From positions 1 through 35,719 of the forward strand of contig JAYUOV010000184.1 of assembly GCA_043760535.1 (NCBI GenBank): a stretch of DNA of 35,719 nt. The letters run 5' to 3'. The stretch comes from JAZKFT01 sp043760535. Its GTDB lineage: Bacteria > Bacteroidota > Bacteroidia > Chitinophagales > Chitinophagaceae. Below the pieces are notes generated by a model, which did no database searches, was not told the DNA's origin, and was given only the letters and a program-made list of their open reading frames with translations. The translations under genes and the position numbers were made by a program. Positions 1 to 7,781 of the stretch are shown here, piece after piece. How positions within the stretch are numbered: the stretch's first letter is position 1; each line of letters opens with the position of its first letter.

Positions 1-201
1 AACGCAAACCCCATAGGCTAGATTGCATTCTACCAACAGGTTCCGTACAACATCGGCTTCATCGTTGGCTCTTCGAGCCCGACGAAGCCTTGTTTGTTAG
101 CGGTAAGACCCTTTTCATTTTAAAAGTATTGCTATGTAAATATTCGGGTGTTGTAAAAAATACCTCATGCCCCGAGTTGTTTTTTTTGTAAAAAAAATGG
201 G
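1..201. other. Window edge, no gene called; one stable hairpin at 57-87
   Basis: No convincing gene. One plus-strand frame is open from the window edge to about 197, but its translation is not recognisable. On the minus strand (downstream of the esterase) bases 87-57 can fold as an 8-bp stem with one G-U pair (CTTCGTCG/CGATGAAG), a two-base AA bulge and a further 5 bp (GGCTC/GAGCC) closed by GAA. There is no T-run after it, so it is not an obvious intrinsic terminator. Bases 11-24 match 13 of 14 positions of 2541-2554 inside the MITE-like element, so a related repeat may be cut by the window edge. Confidence 0.4.
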
Positions 202-2139
202 TTATAAAATGTTTACTAAAGTTGTGTGTTGATCGTTATCTGGAGTGATAATATGTACAACAGCGGTTCCTTTAAATGTTAGCGGCAACGCTATTTTAAA
301 AGCACCATTAAGCTTGTTGATTTGCTTTGTTGCCATTCTTTTTCCTGTATTATCACATATAACAATTGATCCTGTAAATGAATTACGGCAAAATACATTT
401 ACCCCACTATAAGATGGATTCATGATTTTGATATCATTTCGTACATCATAAAAAGTATGCTTCACTATTCTGCTATAATCATTTTCACCACTGGTATTCA
501 TAGCCTTTATTCTATAATACACTGTCTTGTTGTTTACATTGGTATTGTCTTCAAAACGGTAATCATTATTGCTACCCTTTGCTGGAATTTTTGTTATTGT
601 AGTAAAATGGATACCATCAACTGAGCTTTGAACTTCGTAGCCGTCAATATTCGATTCTACTAATGTTTTCCACGTAATTGTTCTTACACCATTTTTATTA
701 GCAACACTAATATTTCCAAATTTTACTGGCAATACTGCTAAAATATTTTCTGTTCTAAAAGATGAGGCAGGAAAACCGGCTGAATTAAATAATGAACCTT
801 GAGCAAAATTTTTGAATGCATAATTTACATAAAGCGGGTTGCTAACACTACTACTTTTGATATTGAGTGAGTAATTAAAATCCGCAGTAGATACCGTTGC
901 AGGAAAAAATACTCTATTGGCACCAGCAATTTCAAAATCGGCGAATCCCGTTCCAGAACTTAATAATCCCATAGCGGTGTAATCGAACTTTAAGTTTATG
1001 GTATCATTTTTTATGGATACACTTTTTACAACAGGACCTGTTAGCGTACCAGTTCTTCCGTAGTCTTTTATCAGAGCCCACTGAGCTAAACGATCACCTA
1101 CCACCTTTTTTTTGGGATAATGATCTTGACCTTGCGTTCCAATATCCATTGTATTGGCCATGCCTGTAGCACTTATTGTAAGCATAGTATTCAGTTGTGC
1201 TTCTCTTAAACCTGCGGCGTTAATGTTTGCAGTGCCACCATTAGGCGCTACCTGTGCAAAATAAAATGGAAATTCACCTTGGTTCCATTGTGTTCTCCAT
1301 GAGTTTATCAGTTTAGTAAACATTGTTTGGTATTCCTGATAATTGCCCCTGTTTCCTTCTCCCTGCGACCAGATAATACCCTTCATGCTTAATCCAATAA
1401 AAGGATGCAGCATCGTATTGTAAAGAATGGTTGGGGTTATTTGTGCATCTTGCCATCTTACCGGGGTGGGTATTACAACAGGTTTTACCGTAGATAATGT
1501 AACACTGTCCATCCAGCTTTCAATATTGGAGCCTCCCCTTGCTGTTACTATGACCCCAACAGGTATGCCTAATGTTTCTTGTATTTTTCTGGCAAAAAAA
1601 TAAGCTGTGGCACTAAAATCCCGCGTTGTTTCGGGGGATGCAGTTTCCCAAGCACCAACAGAAAGTTCATTAACAGGCACTCTGCTGGTGCCATTCCAGC
1701 CAGACATATAAACCCTCAGTAATGGATTTAAAGAATTTGCAATAAAAAATGCACTGCTATCAACGGGTTGCGCACTATAGCCCTTCATGGGCATTTCCAT
1801 ATTAGACTGACCTGCACATAACCAAACTTCGCCTATTTGAACATCTTTAACGGTAACAGTGGTACTTCCATTTGCGGTAAGTGTAAATGGCCCACCTGCT
1901 GCTGGCGTTTGTAATTTCAGTTTCCATTTGCCTGCATTATCAGATACAACACTGTCGGTTTTGCCCCAACTACCCGATACAATTATTTTTGTATTACCAA
2001 TATCTGTACCCCATATTACCGCATCGGTATTTCTTTGCAAAACCATACTATCCGAAAAAAACCGGGGTAATTTTATCTGTGAAAAACATACTGTAGCGGA
2101 GCAAATTAAAAATAGAAACAGGGTTGAGATTTTTTTCAT
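202..2139 (-). CDS. Secreted sialate O-acetylesterase-like SGNH hydrolase with C-terminal sorting-type tail
   Basis: A 645-residue exported esterase, probably removing O-acetyl groups from sialic acid or other glycans in the periplasm or at the cell surface. The start at 2139 is chosen because it gives a clean signal peptide (MKKISTLFLFLICSATVCFSQ); the frame is open 51 codons further up but that part does not look coding. The nucleophile block GQSNMEMP lies near residue 110 with Ser112, and IIWSQGEGN and DHYPKKK supply the other SASA-family blocks; the His of DHYPKKK is the likely catalytic partner. A fibronectin-III-like stretch (DGYEVQSSVDG...YYRIKAMN) follows, then about 75 residues ending GTAVVHIITPDNDQHTTLVNIL-like beta strands, resembling a type IX secretion C-terminal domain. 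Family assignment is firm; the substrate and the type IX tail are inference. It stands alone with no sugar-utilisation neighbours. Confidence 0.85.
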   Translation of the reverse strand: MKKISTLFLFLICSATVCFSQIKLPRFFSDSMVLQRNTDAVIWGTDIGNTKIIVSGSWGKTDSVVSDNAGKWKLKLQTPAAGGPFTLTANGSTTVTVKDVQIGEVWLCAGQSNMEMPMKGYSAQPVDSSAFFIANSLNPLLRVYMSGWNGTSRVPVNELSVGAWETASPETTRDFSATAYFFARKIQETLGIPVGVIVTARGGSNIESWMDSVTLSTVKPVVIPTPVRWQDAQITPTILYNTMLHPFIGLSMKGIIWSQGEGNRGNYQEYQTMFTKLINSWRTQWNQGEFPFYFAQVAPNGGTANINAAGLREAQLNTMLTISATGMANTMDIGTQGQDHYPKKKVVGDRLAQWALIKDYGRTGTLTGPVVKSVSIKNDTINLKFDYTAMGLLSSGTGFADFEIAGANRVFFPATVSTADFNYSLNIKSSSVSNPLYVNYAFKNFAQGSLFNSAGFPASSFRTENILAVLPVKFGNISVANKNGVRTITWKTLVESNIDGYEVQSSVDGIHFTTITKIPAKGSNNDYRFEDNTNVNNKTVYYRIKAMNTSGENDYSRIVKHTFYDVRNDIKIMNPSYSGVNVFCRNSFTGSIVICDNTGKRMATKQINKLNGAFKIALPLTFKGTAVVHIITPDNDQHTTLVNIL

Positions 2140-2508
2140 TTGGGTGTTATCTTTTAAAAGTTGTTTTAGTAAAAATAAGTTAAAAAAAGAAAAATGGCCC
2201 TTTACAATGCATTCTGTTAAGCTTTCTGGTTTTTGACTACCGTATTGTTTTACCAAAAAGTAATTGCACATGATGTAAAAACATTCAGGCAATTATCAAA
2301 AAAAAATAAGCTTAATTAATCCTTTAAAAAATTCTAAAATTGAACAGTAATATGTACAATTGAGATAAGTAAAAATAATGAGAGTTGCTCAAAAATATGG
2401 CGTGTATAGTTCAAAATAAGGGAATGAATGGCTCAAACTGCAATGGTCTTAACTGAAATTATTTAGCAGGCTGGCTTTGATGATAGCCCGCTGTTGTTGG
2501 TATTATCA
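2140..2508. other. AT-rich intergenic stretch upstream of the esterase
   Basis: Contains the 5' leader of the minus-strand esterase. The frame upstream of the chosen start remains open to 2292 but encodes no recognisable domain. No RNA gene or clear promoter seen. Confidence 0.5.
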
Positions 2509-2666
2509 CCATAGCCGTCAACTTAAGAGAATATGTAGAGCCATAGGCTCGATTTTATATTGTAACAACGGATATTAATCCGTTAAACTACCCCAAAATA
2601 CAGCTTGGCCATGCTAGATATATGGCCCGAGCCTTCGGCTCTACAACCTTAAGTTGACGGCAATGG
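2509..2666. mobile_element. MITE-like non-coding element with 19-bp terminal inverted repeats
   Basis: The left end 2509-2527 (CCATAGCCGTCAACTTAAG) matches the reverse complement of 2648-2666 at 18 of 19 positions. Inside each end is a second repeat, TGTAGAGCC-ATA-GGCTCG at 2535-2551 and CGAGCC-TTC-GGCTCTACA at 2628-2645; these pair with each other and are also small hairpins on their own. At the centre (2567-2584) is AACGGAT-ATTA-ATCCGTT. The 158-bp unit could therefore fold almost end to end. There is no reading frame. The structure fits a miniature inverted-repeat transposable element moved in trans. No clear target-site duplication is visible. Confidence 0.65.
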
Positions 2667-2850
2667 AGTTATCCAAAACAACCGAAATTACAGACTATTT
2701 GCACAATGAATTGTATTTAGCAGCCTGTTTGTTAAAAGTAGTACCCTTATTTTCAATAAATAATTTGAACCTCCACAATACTCAGTTTTGGGTAATAACA
2801 ACCAACAAAGACGGGTTTTGATGGCTACAAATTGTGTACCTCACAAAAAC
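2667..2850. other. Intergenic, no feature seen
   Basis: Spacer between the MITE-like element and the 3' end of the MutS2 gene. No frame, hairpin with T-run or RNA signature was recognised. Confidence 0.4.
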
Positions 2851-4959
2851 CTAAACAGTTTCCACTGGCTTATCCATCACCTTCACCAGCTCACTTAGTT
2901 CAATCGTTATTGGTATTACACCCACCTGCACAATGGCTTTTTTACCCCGTATTTCTTTTACAATACCTATCTGCCGGTTCTTCTGCATTTTTACTTTGTC
3001 GCCTTCCTGTATGTCGCCATTCATTTCTATGTATTTGGTGTCCATTTTCTTTTGCTGCTTCTCGGCCACCTGCTTTTCTTTTTGTTTAAAAAGAACGGCA
3101 TGTATCATTTTTACCACCTCCTCTTTATTCTCCGTTTTCCGCCATTCCATAACCAAAGCTTTTAATTTGCGGTCCATGTCTTTCAGGTAATCGAGTTGTT
3201 CTTCTTTCAGTCGATTCTGTTCTTTTAATACTTCTACCTGTTGGCGGTGGCGTTCCCTGTCCATTACCTGTGTCATCTCTTTTTTCAGGCGTTCGTTTTC
3301 CTTCATCAGCTTGGTGAGTTCTGTTTCTTTTACTTCCAGCTTTTGCAGGTCTTGCTCGGTTCGGTTCAGGAGTTTGTCCAGTTTAAAATGGTCTTCGTCT
3401 ATTATGCCCCGGGCCCGGTTAATAAGGTGCTTTGGCAATCCAATACGCTCCGCAATAGAAAATGTATAGCTACTGCCGGGCTTGCCCACAATCAGTTTAT
3501 AGAGTGGAGCCAGCTTTTGCTCGTCAAACTGCATTGCGCCGTTGATGATGCCCGGCACCCTGTTCGCCATTACTTTAAGGTTAAGGTAATGGGTGGTTAC
3601 GATGCCAAAAGAATGTTTTTTGGCCAGCTCCTCCATAATTACCTCGGCAAAGGCCCCGCCAAGATTAGGGTCGCTGCCGCTACCTAGTTCATCTATAAAA
3701 AACAGCGTTTTACCATTAGCCGTTTCTATAAAATGTTTCATGTGTTGCAGGTGGCTGCTGTAGGTGCTTAGCTCAAATTCTATGCTTTGCGTATCGCCAA
3801 TATGGATAAACAATTGCCTGAAAACGCCAATTACACTATTGGGGTGAACGGGCACCAACAGGCCGCTTTGCAGCATTACCTGTATCAGGCCAATAGTTTT
3901 CATAGTTACCGTTTTACCACCGGCATTAGGTCCGCTGATAACGAGTATGCGGCTCTTTTCATCCAATGTAAGGTTAACGGGTATGGTAGGCTTTTTACTT
4001 GCCTGATTGTACAAATACAGCAGCGGATGATACGCCTGTTCCAGTTCTATATGCGCCTTGTTTACCACGGTTGGGTAATTGGCGTTCATCTGCACGGCAA
4101 GCTTTGCTTTGGCACGTATAAAATCAAATTCGCCTATAACGCCGATATAGCTTTTTAGCAGCGGTGCATACGGATTTAGTTGTGCCGTAAGGTGGCGAAG
4201 AATGCGGTACAGTTCTTTGCGTTCTTCATTTTCAAGGCTAAAAATTTCATTGTTGAGGCCAGTGGTTTCTTCCGGCTCAATAAAGGCGGTTTGGCGACTG
4301 TCGCTTTCGCCGTGTAGTACGCCATTAAGCATTCTTTTATTTTCTGCAAAAACGGCCAATACCCTACGGCCATTCATAAAACTTTCTTCAATATCGGCCA
4401 GATAACCCTGCTTGTTCATCTTTTGCACAATCTTATCAAACATGCGTCGCAGTTCGCCACGTTTGCGGTACAGGCTCATTCTTATTTTCTGTAAATCGGC
4501 ACTGGCATTGTCTTTCACCTGCCCCGCCTCGTCTATAACGCCGTTTATTAAATCAATGATGGCTTTCTCATAATAGTTTTCTTCTACCACTTTTGTTAGT
4601 GCCGGGTAGGTTTCCCGCCTGTCCCTGTCGAACCACCTAAAGATGCTCTGCACAGCATCGCAAAGCCTTTTTATCATTACAAAATCTTCGGTGGCCAGTA
4701 CGGCTCCGGGTATGCCTAGCAGCTTAATTTCTTTTTCCAGCGGCTGCGAAAAATCGTTGGGTATCGATTGGCCGCTTTGCTGCAACATTTTGCTTTCGTT
4801 GGTTTGCTGCAGCTCCAGTTGTATGTATTGTATATGGGTATGTATGCGTAGCTGCGATGCCTTTGTTTTGCCATACTGTGTAGCACATAAGCCGGTAACC
4901 AAAGCTTGTACTTTATCGAACTCCAACTGCACCAATGTAGATTCCGGGTAAAATTTCAT
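2851..4959 (-). CDS. mutS2: MutS2-family ATPase lacking the Smr nuclease domain
   Basis: 702 residues. MutS2 proteins are ABC-type ATPase dimers that bind branched DNA or act on collided ribosomes; they do not do classical mismatch repair. Walker A GPNAGGKT is at 343-350, the D-loop/signature stretch ELSTYSSHL at 396-404, Walker B FFIDELGSGSDP at about 420-431, and the H-loop TTHY near 455. A long charged coiled coil spans about 525-640, followed by a KOW/SH3-like basic segment (GDKVKMQKNRQIGIVKEIRGKK) at about 652-675. The protein ends soon after (PVETV). The C-terminal Smr endonuclease domain of typical MutS2 (about 780-800 residues) is absent, and no leftover Smr-like frame follows the stop. 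Mismatch-binding domain I of MutS is also missing, as expected for MutS2. The ATG at 4957-4959 is the natural start. Confidence 0.9.
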   Translation of the reverse strand: MKFYPESTLVQLEFDKVQALVTGLCATQYGKTKASQLRIHTHIQYIQLELQQTNESKMLQQSGQSIPNDFSQPLEKEIKLLGIPGAVLATEDFVMIKRLCDAVQSIFRWFDRDRRETYPALTKVVEENYYEKAIIDLINGVIDEAGQVKDNASADLQKIRMSLYRKRGELRRMFDKIVQKMNKQGYLADIEESFMNGRRVLAVFAENKRMLNGVLHGESDSRQTAFIEPEETTGLNNEIFSLENEERKELYRILRHLTAQLNPYAPLLKSYIGVIGEFDFIRAKAKLAVQMNANYPTVVNKAHIELEQAYHPLLYLYNQASKKPTIPVNLTLDEKSRILVISGPNAGGKTVTMKTIGLIQVMLQSGLLVPVHPNSVIGVFRQLFIHIGDTQSIEFELSTYSSHLQHMKHFIETANGKTLFFIDELGSGSDPNLGGAFAEVIMEELAKKHSFGIVTTHYLNLKVMANRVPGIINGAMQFDEQKLAPLYKLIVGKPGSSYTFSIAERIGLPKHLINRARGIIDEDHFKLDKLLNRTEQDLQKLEVKETELTKLMKENERLKKEMTQVMDRERHRQQVEVLKEQNRLKEEQLDYLKDMDRKLKALVMEWRKTENKEEVVKMIHAVLFKQKEKQVAEKQQKKMDTKYIEMNGDIQEGDKVKMQKNRQIGIVKEIRGKKAIVQVGVIPITIELSELVKVMDKPVETV

Positions 4960-5207
4960 AACGTTTCTGCTGTTCTTCTAAGCCGTAAAATTAAGGTTGT
5001 AACCGCCATGCCTAAATATATAAACAAAGGAGGTGGTTTTTAGTTGTAATAAAAGGATTGGGTAATGTTGGTAAAATTGAAATGGGGGCTGTAAGTTGAT
5101 GTGCTGCTTTAAGCTTTTGCTAGGGCTGATAATCTTAGTAAAGCAATTGAAGCGCCAGAGACTGAGAGAAATAGATACCTAATTGTATCTCTACTTATAT
5201 TTATCCC

Positions 5208-5414
5208 ATGGCCGCACCCACCCTCGGCCCAGAGCTAAAACAATTAAAAAAATACCTGAAAAGCGACAGCAACGAAGAAGCAAGGCGACCGCTATTGTAC
5301 CCGCTTTTTCAAAAACTATACAAGGATAAATTTAAAATAGAAAGCGATGCTTGTGGTGCCGATGTGTACATAGAAGGCCAGCTCATAGTAGAAAGCAAAA
5401 CCGATTGGCATTGA
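5208..5414 (+). pseudogene. N-terminal stub of an Eco57I-like restriction-modification enzyme
   Basis: A 68-codon frame beginning MAAPTLGPELKQLKKYL and running through FQKLYKDKFKIESDACGADV and GQLIVESKTD. This is the kind of N-terminus found on large type IIG/Eco57I-like enzymes: a short helical lead, then a PD-(D/E)xK-like nuclease segment with D-x-Y and E-S-K. The frame stops at 5412-5414, so over 90 percent of the enzyme is missing. Sequence from about 5395 onward belongs to a different frame (next entry), which points to a deletion joint near ESKT. A large methyltransferase part of the same family lies at 29.6-32.4 kb without an N-terminus. The family link is by pattern recognition, not alignment. 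Confidence 0.5.
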
Positions 5415-5589
5415 CTTTATAAAAAGAAACAAGGATGATTATAAATGGTTTCAAAGAGAAATGCCAGCCTTAAAAAAGCAAAGAGAAATAGCCGACTATC
5501 AGGATAAAAATATGACCCCGGATGAAGCAGTAGCAGCCTTAGGCAAATCGAACTCCTTAATAAATTTGCTGAAGGAGAATTTTAAATAA
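5392..5589 (+). pseudogene. C-terminal remnant of an unrecognised gene
   Basis: In the frame opened after the TAG at 5389-5391 the sequence reads KAKPIGIDFIKRNKDDYKW, then FQREMPALKKQREIADYQDK, NMTPDEAVAALGKSNSLINL and LKENFK, ending with TAA at 5587. It has convincing coding character (charged helix, then a possible small helix-turn-helix around MTPDEAVAALGKSNSLINLL) but no start before the ATG at 5461, which would leave 42 residues. It overlaps the end of the Eco57I-like stub in another frame, so the two are probably joined by a deletion. Its stop is 7 bp before the next ATG, so it may once have led the operon with the SecB-like gene, for example as a toxin or antitoxin. That role is a guess. 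Confidence 0.45.
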
Positions 5590-5596
5590 AACGACC

Positions 5597-6154
5597 ATGA
5601 CACCACAAGAATTTTTAAAGAATCAACTTACTGCACTTGCTCAATTATTTCCCCACATCCATATACAGTATGGTTTTGATGCAGTGGTTGATACACATAT
5701 TGTGCAGCTTGACCCAATTAATGAGTATTATCAAAACGGTGCCTTAGACGATGCCTGGATGCCTATTGCCATGGCATTTGATGAGCAGTTTCAAGATTGT
5801 ATCAGTTTTATTTCCAGCGACAGCTCTTTAAAAGTTGAAGTAGCAGATATGGAATGGAACCAGCGAATTCAAGCTATTACTCATTTAGAAGATTATAATG
5901 CAATAGTGTCCAAAATACTGGAGGCCACCAATATTCAGTTAACTTTTGGCAAGGCTGAAATAAACTTTAAACCAAAAGCCGGGCTATTGGAAATTAAAGA
6001 TGTAGATGGCCATGTAACTGTATTTACAGATTCCCATTTAGAAGAAAGCCTTTGGTTTAGGTTTACAGAAAGGCCGGATTTATGCCCTGTTTTTCAAAAA
6101 AATACAAACAGTTTACAACCAGAAGGTTTCACCACTACCGCTATGGCGGCTTAG
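5597..6154 (+). CDS. Unrecognised 185-residue protein paired with a SecB-like chaperone
   Basis: A soluble-looking acidic protein with no signal peptide or membrane segment. I do not recognise the family. The N-terminal half (MTPQEFLKNQLTALAQLFPH...IHIQYGFD) reads as an amphipathic helix followed by beta-strands. ALDDAWMPIAMAFDEQFQDC and the tail SLWFRFTERPDLCPVFQK are the most distinctive parts. Only 8 bp separate its stop from the ATG of the SecB-like gene, so the two are almost certainly co-transcribed. It is a candidate client or partner of that chaperone. No catalytic motif can be named. Confidence 0.7.
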   Translation: MTPQEFLKNQLTALAQLFPHIHIQYGFDAVVDTHIVQLDPINEYYQNGALDDAWMPIAMAFDEQFQDCISFISSDSSLKVEVADMEWNQRIQAITHLEDYNAIVSKILEATNIQLTFGKAEINFKPKAGLLEIKDVDGHVTVFTDSHLEESLWFRFTERPDLCPVFQKNTNSLQPEGFTTTAMAA

Positions 6155-6162
6155 CAATATTT

Positions 6163-6567
6163 ATGGAAAAGAAAGAGCCATCAGCTTATAAAATTTTAGA
6201 AGTCATTCTCATGTCTTCACGTTTTAACCGTGAGGTAATGGTTGATTTTTCGAAACTTGAAATAGAACAAGAAACCAATGTAGATAATGGTACTAGCCCG
6301 AGTACAGCCGATGGAAAATTTGTAGTTGTGTTGGAGGTTTTATTAAAAGGCAAAGTAGAAAACGAGGTAGTTCTTGAATTAGAAACGAGAATGGCAGCCA
6401 TTTTTGAAAAAATTGGCAATCCCGAACAACTACCAGAAGAAGTATTTAGAAAAATAAATGCTCCTGCCATTATCTACCCTTTTATTAGAGAACATGTTTA
6501 CACTGTTGCTAACAAAGGTGGCGTTGGCAACCTTTTATTGCAACCTATAAATTTCACCACTCAGTAA
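6163..6567 (+). CDS. SecB-like chaperone
   Basis: 134 residues. SecB-family proteins are tetrameric chaperones that hold unfolded clients; solitary SecB-like copies in other bacteria stabilise an antitoxin (toxin-antitoxin-chaperone systems). The C-terminal half carries the family pattern: KFVVVLEVLLKGK strand, a central FEKIG segment, INAPAIIYPFIREHVYTV (compare the C-P-x-I-L-F-P-Y-A-R-E helix of SecB), then NKGGVGNLLLQPINF (compare R-G-x-F-P-x-L-x-L-x-P-V-N-F). The start at 6163 (MEKKEPSAYKIL) is preferred over an upstream in-frame ATG at 6082 because the latter lies inside the preceding gene and adds 27 unlikely residues. It follows the unknown 185-residue gene by 8 bp. Fold assignment is fairly confident; a role in addiction or export is inference. 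Confidence 0.75.
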   Translation: MEKKEPSAYKILEVILMSSRFNREVMVDFSKLEIEQETNVDNGTSPSTADGKFVVVLEVLLKGKVENEVVLELETRMAAIFEKIGNPEQLPEEVFRKINAPAIIYPFIREHVYTVANKGGVGNLLLQPINFTTQ

Positions 6568-6826
6568 AGTAACTTTTCCCTTCTAATTTCTTTTTCCTCT
6601 TAATCCTACAATTCCCATCTTACTAAGCAATGTTTCGTTTTCACTTTTTGAAATTAAGGGAAACACCAATATATTATCAACCTTTTAGGCTGTGATAATC
6701 CTTTAAAGCCCGTGCCCAAAAGTACGTGTGGCTATATCCTTTAATGGGGGAGTATTGCAGCATATATCTTTTCAATTATATTTACCTCACGGGGCTGTTA
6801 TCTTACTACTGTTATATCATTTCGGT

Positions 6827-6900
6827 TTGTAACTACTAGTGGCGAAACGTGGTGATTTTCATTACACCAAAATCTAAGGGTTCGAATCCCTTCCCCGTAA
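6827..6900 (+). pseudogene. Degenerate tRNA-like 3' half, possibly tRNA-Glu derived
   Basis: Bases 6876-6892 form a perfect T-arm (AAGGG, loop TTCGAAT, CCCTT), followed by a 7-nt acceptor strand CCCCGTA and an A. Upstream, GGTGA-TTTTCAT-T(A)CACC at 6851-6868 resembles the tRNA-Glu (TTC) anticodon arm with one inserted A, and CTAGTGG at 6836-6842 resembles a D-arm. The 5' acceptor strand is missing: the bases at the expected position do not pair with CCCCGTA. A 6-nt ACGGGG at about 6790 could pair but is far too distant. It looks like a tRNA 3' fragment, as left at integration sites, or a dead tRNA. Most of the 374-bp gap 6568-6941 is otherwise featureless. Confidence 0.4.
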
Positions 6901-6941
6901 CTTTTACCATAGTCGAGGTTCGTCCTCTCAAAACCTATAAA

Positions 6942-7781
6942 ATGCCATCACCCGTAAACACCCCCTCAATGACCAAAGAAGACCTCCTTAGCCAGTTTGA
7001 TATTTTACGAACGGAATACATCAAACTGCTGAACGATAAAGATGTGTTACTTGACTGGGGCAAGCCGCAGTTAGAAGCACTATACAATACCCGCATTGGC
7101 GTACACCAATTAGAACTGCTACAATTGCAATTAAGGGTACAATCGCTGAAAAGAAAAGTGGAACTGGTTCGCAGCATTATTGTACGCAACCAACCGCTGG
7201 ATGTACTAGCCATAGAACTGCTGGTGGCTACCGAACTGGCCAATGCCGAACTACAGATAATGCAGCAGGCAGCACAGATTGAAAACAGTAAACACCTGCT
7301 TACAAACCTCGACAGCCCAAGCCGAAGTGCCGAATTAAGAAAGCTTTTTAAGCAACTGGCCATGCAACTGCACCCTGATGTAAACCCCAACTTTACCCCC
7401 GAACAGGAACAGCTATGGCACCTGGTAAAAGATGCGTACGACCATGGAGATGTGGAAAAACTAAAAGCCCTGCAAGTGGCTTATGAAAAAGAATTAACCC
7501 AAGGTGAAAAAGCCATCCAACAATTATCGGAGCAGGAAATAAGCCTGAAAAACGAAACTTTAAAAGAGGGCATCCGTCTTTTAAATACCGAGGTTATCAG
7601 CATTAAAAATAATTTTCCTTTTAATATGGAAGAGCAAATAAAAGATGAAGACTGGGTAAAACAACAGGTGGAAAAAATAGCGGCCGATTGTAAGCAACTA
7701 CGCATTTACGAAGGCGAACTTATTTTAGAATACGAAGCATTAATCAACAACTATGGCGGAAGCAAACCAGAGCTTAATTAG
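6942..7781 (+). CDS. Coiled-coil J-domain protein
   Basis: 279 residues. J-domains stimulate the ATPase of a DnaK partner. The J-domain is internal, about residues 126-175: LRKLFKQLAMQLHPDVNP carries helix II and the diagnostic HPD tripeptide, then EQEQLWHLVKDAYDHGDVEKL gives helix III. It is flanked by long helical segments (residues 10-120 and 180-279). No zinc-finger or G/F region, so it is not DnaJ/CbpA but a specialised J-protein. The start at 6942 is chosen because upstream in-frame codons fall in the tRNA-like remnant; an ATG nine codons later is also possible. The last 29 bp overlap the HIRAN gene, implying translational coupling. Confidence 0.8.
   Translation: MPSPVNTPSMTKEDLLSQFDILRTEYIKLLNDKDVLLDWGKPQLEALYNTRIGVHQLELLQLQLRVQSLKRKVELVRSIIVRNQPLDVLAIELLVATELANAELQIMQQAAQIENSKHLLTNLDSPSRSAELRKLFKQLAMQLHPDVNPNFTPEQEQLWHLVKDAYDHGDVEKLKALQVAYEKELTQGEKAIQQLSEQEISLKNETLKEGIRLLNTEVISIKNNFPFNMEEQIKDEDWVKQQVEKIAADCKQLRIYEGELILEYEALINNYGGSKPELN

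Noticed and set aside
5208..5414. Functional small protein of 68 residues
   Set aside because: It has the look of a large enzyme's N-terminus cut in mid-domain and overlaps another gene's tail.
6785..6900. Intact tRNA with ACGGGG pairing to CCCCGT
   Set aside because: The strands are about 100 nt apart, and no D-arm follows the 5' strand.
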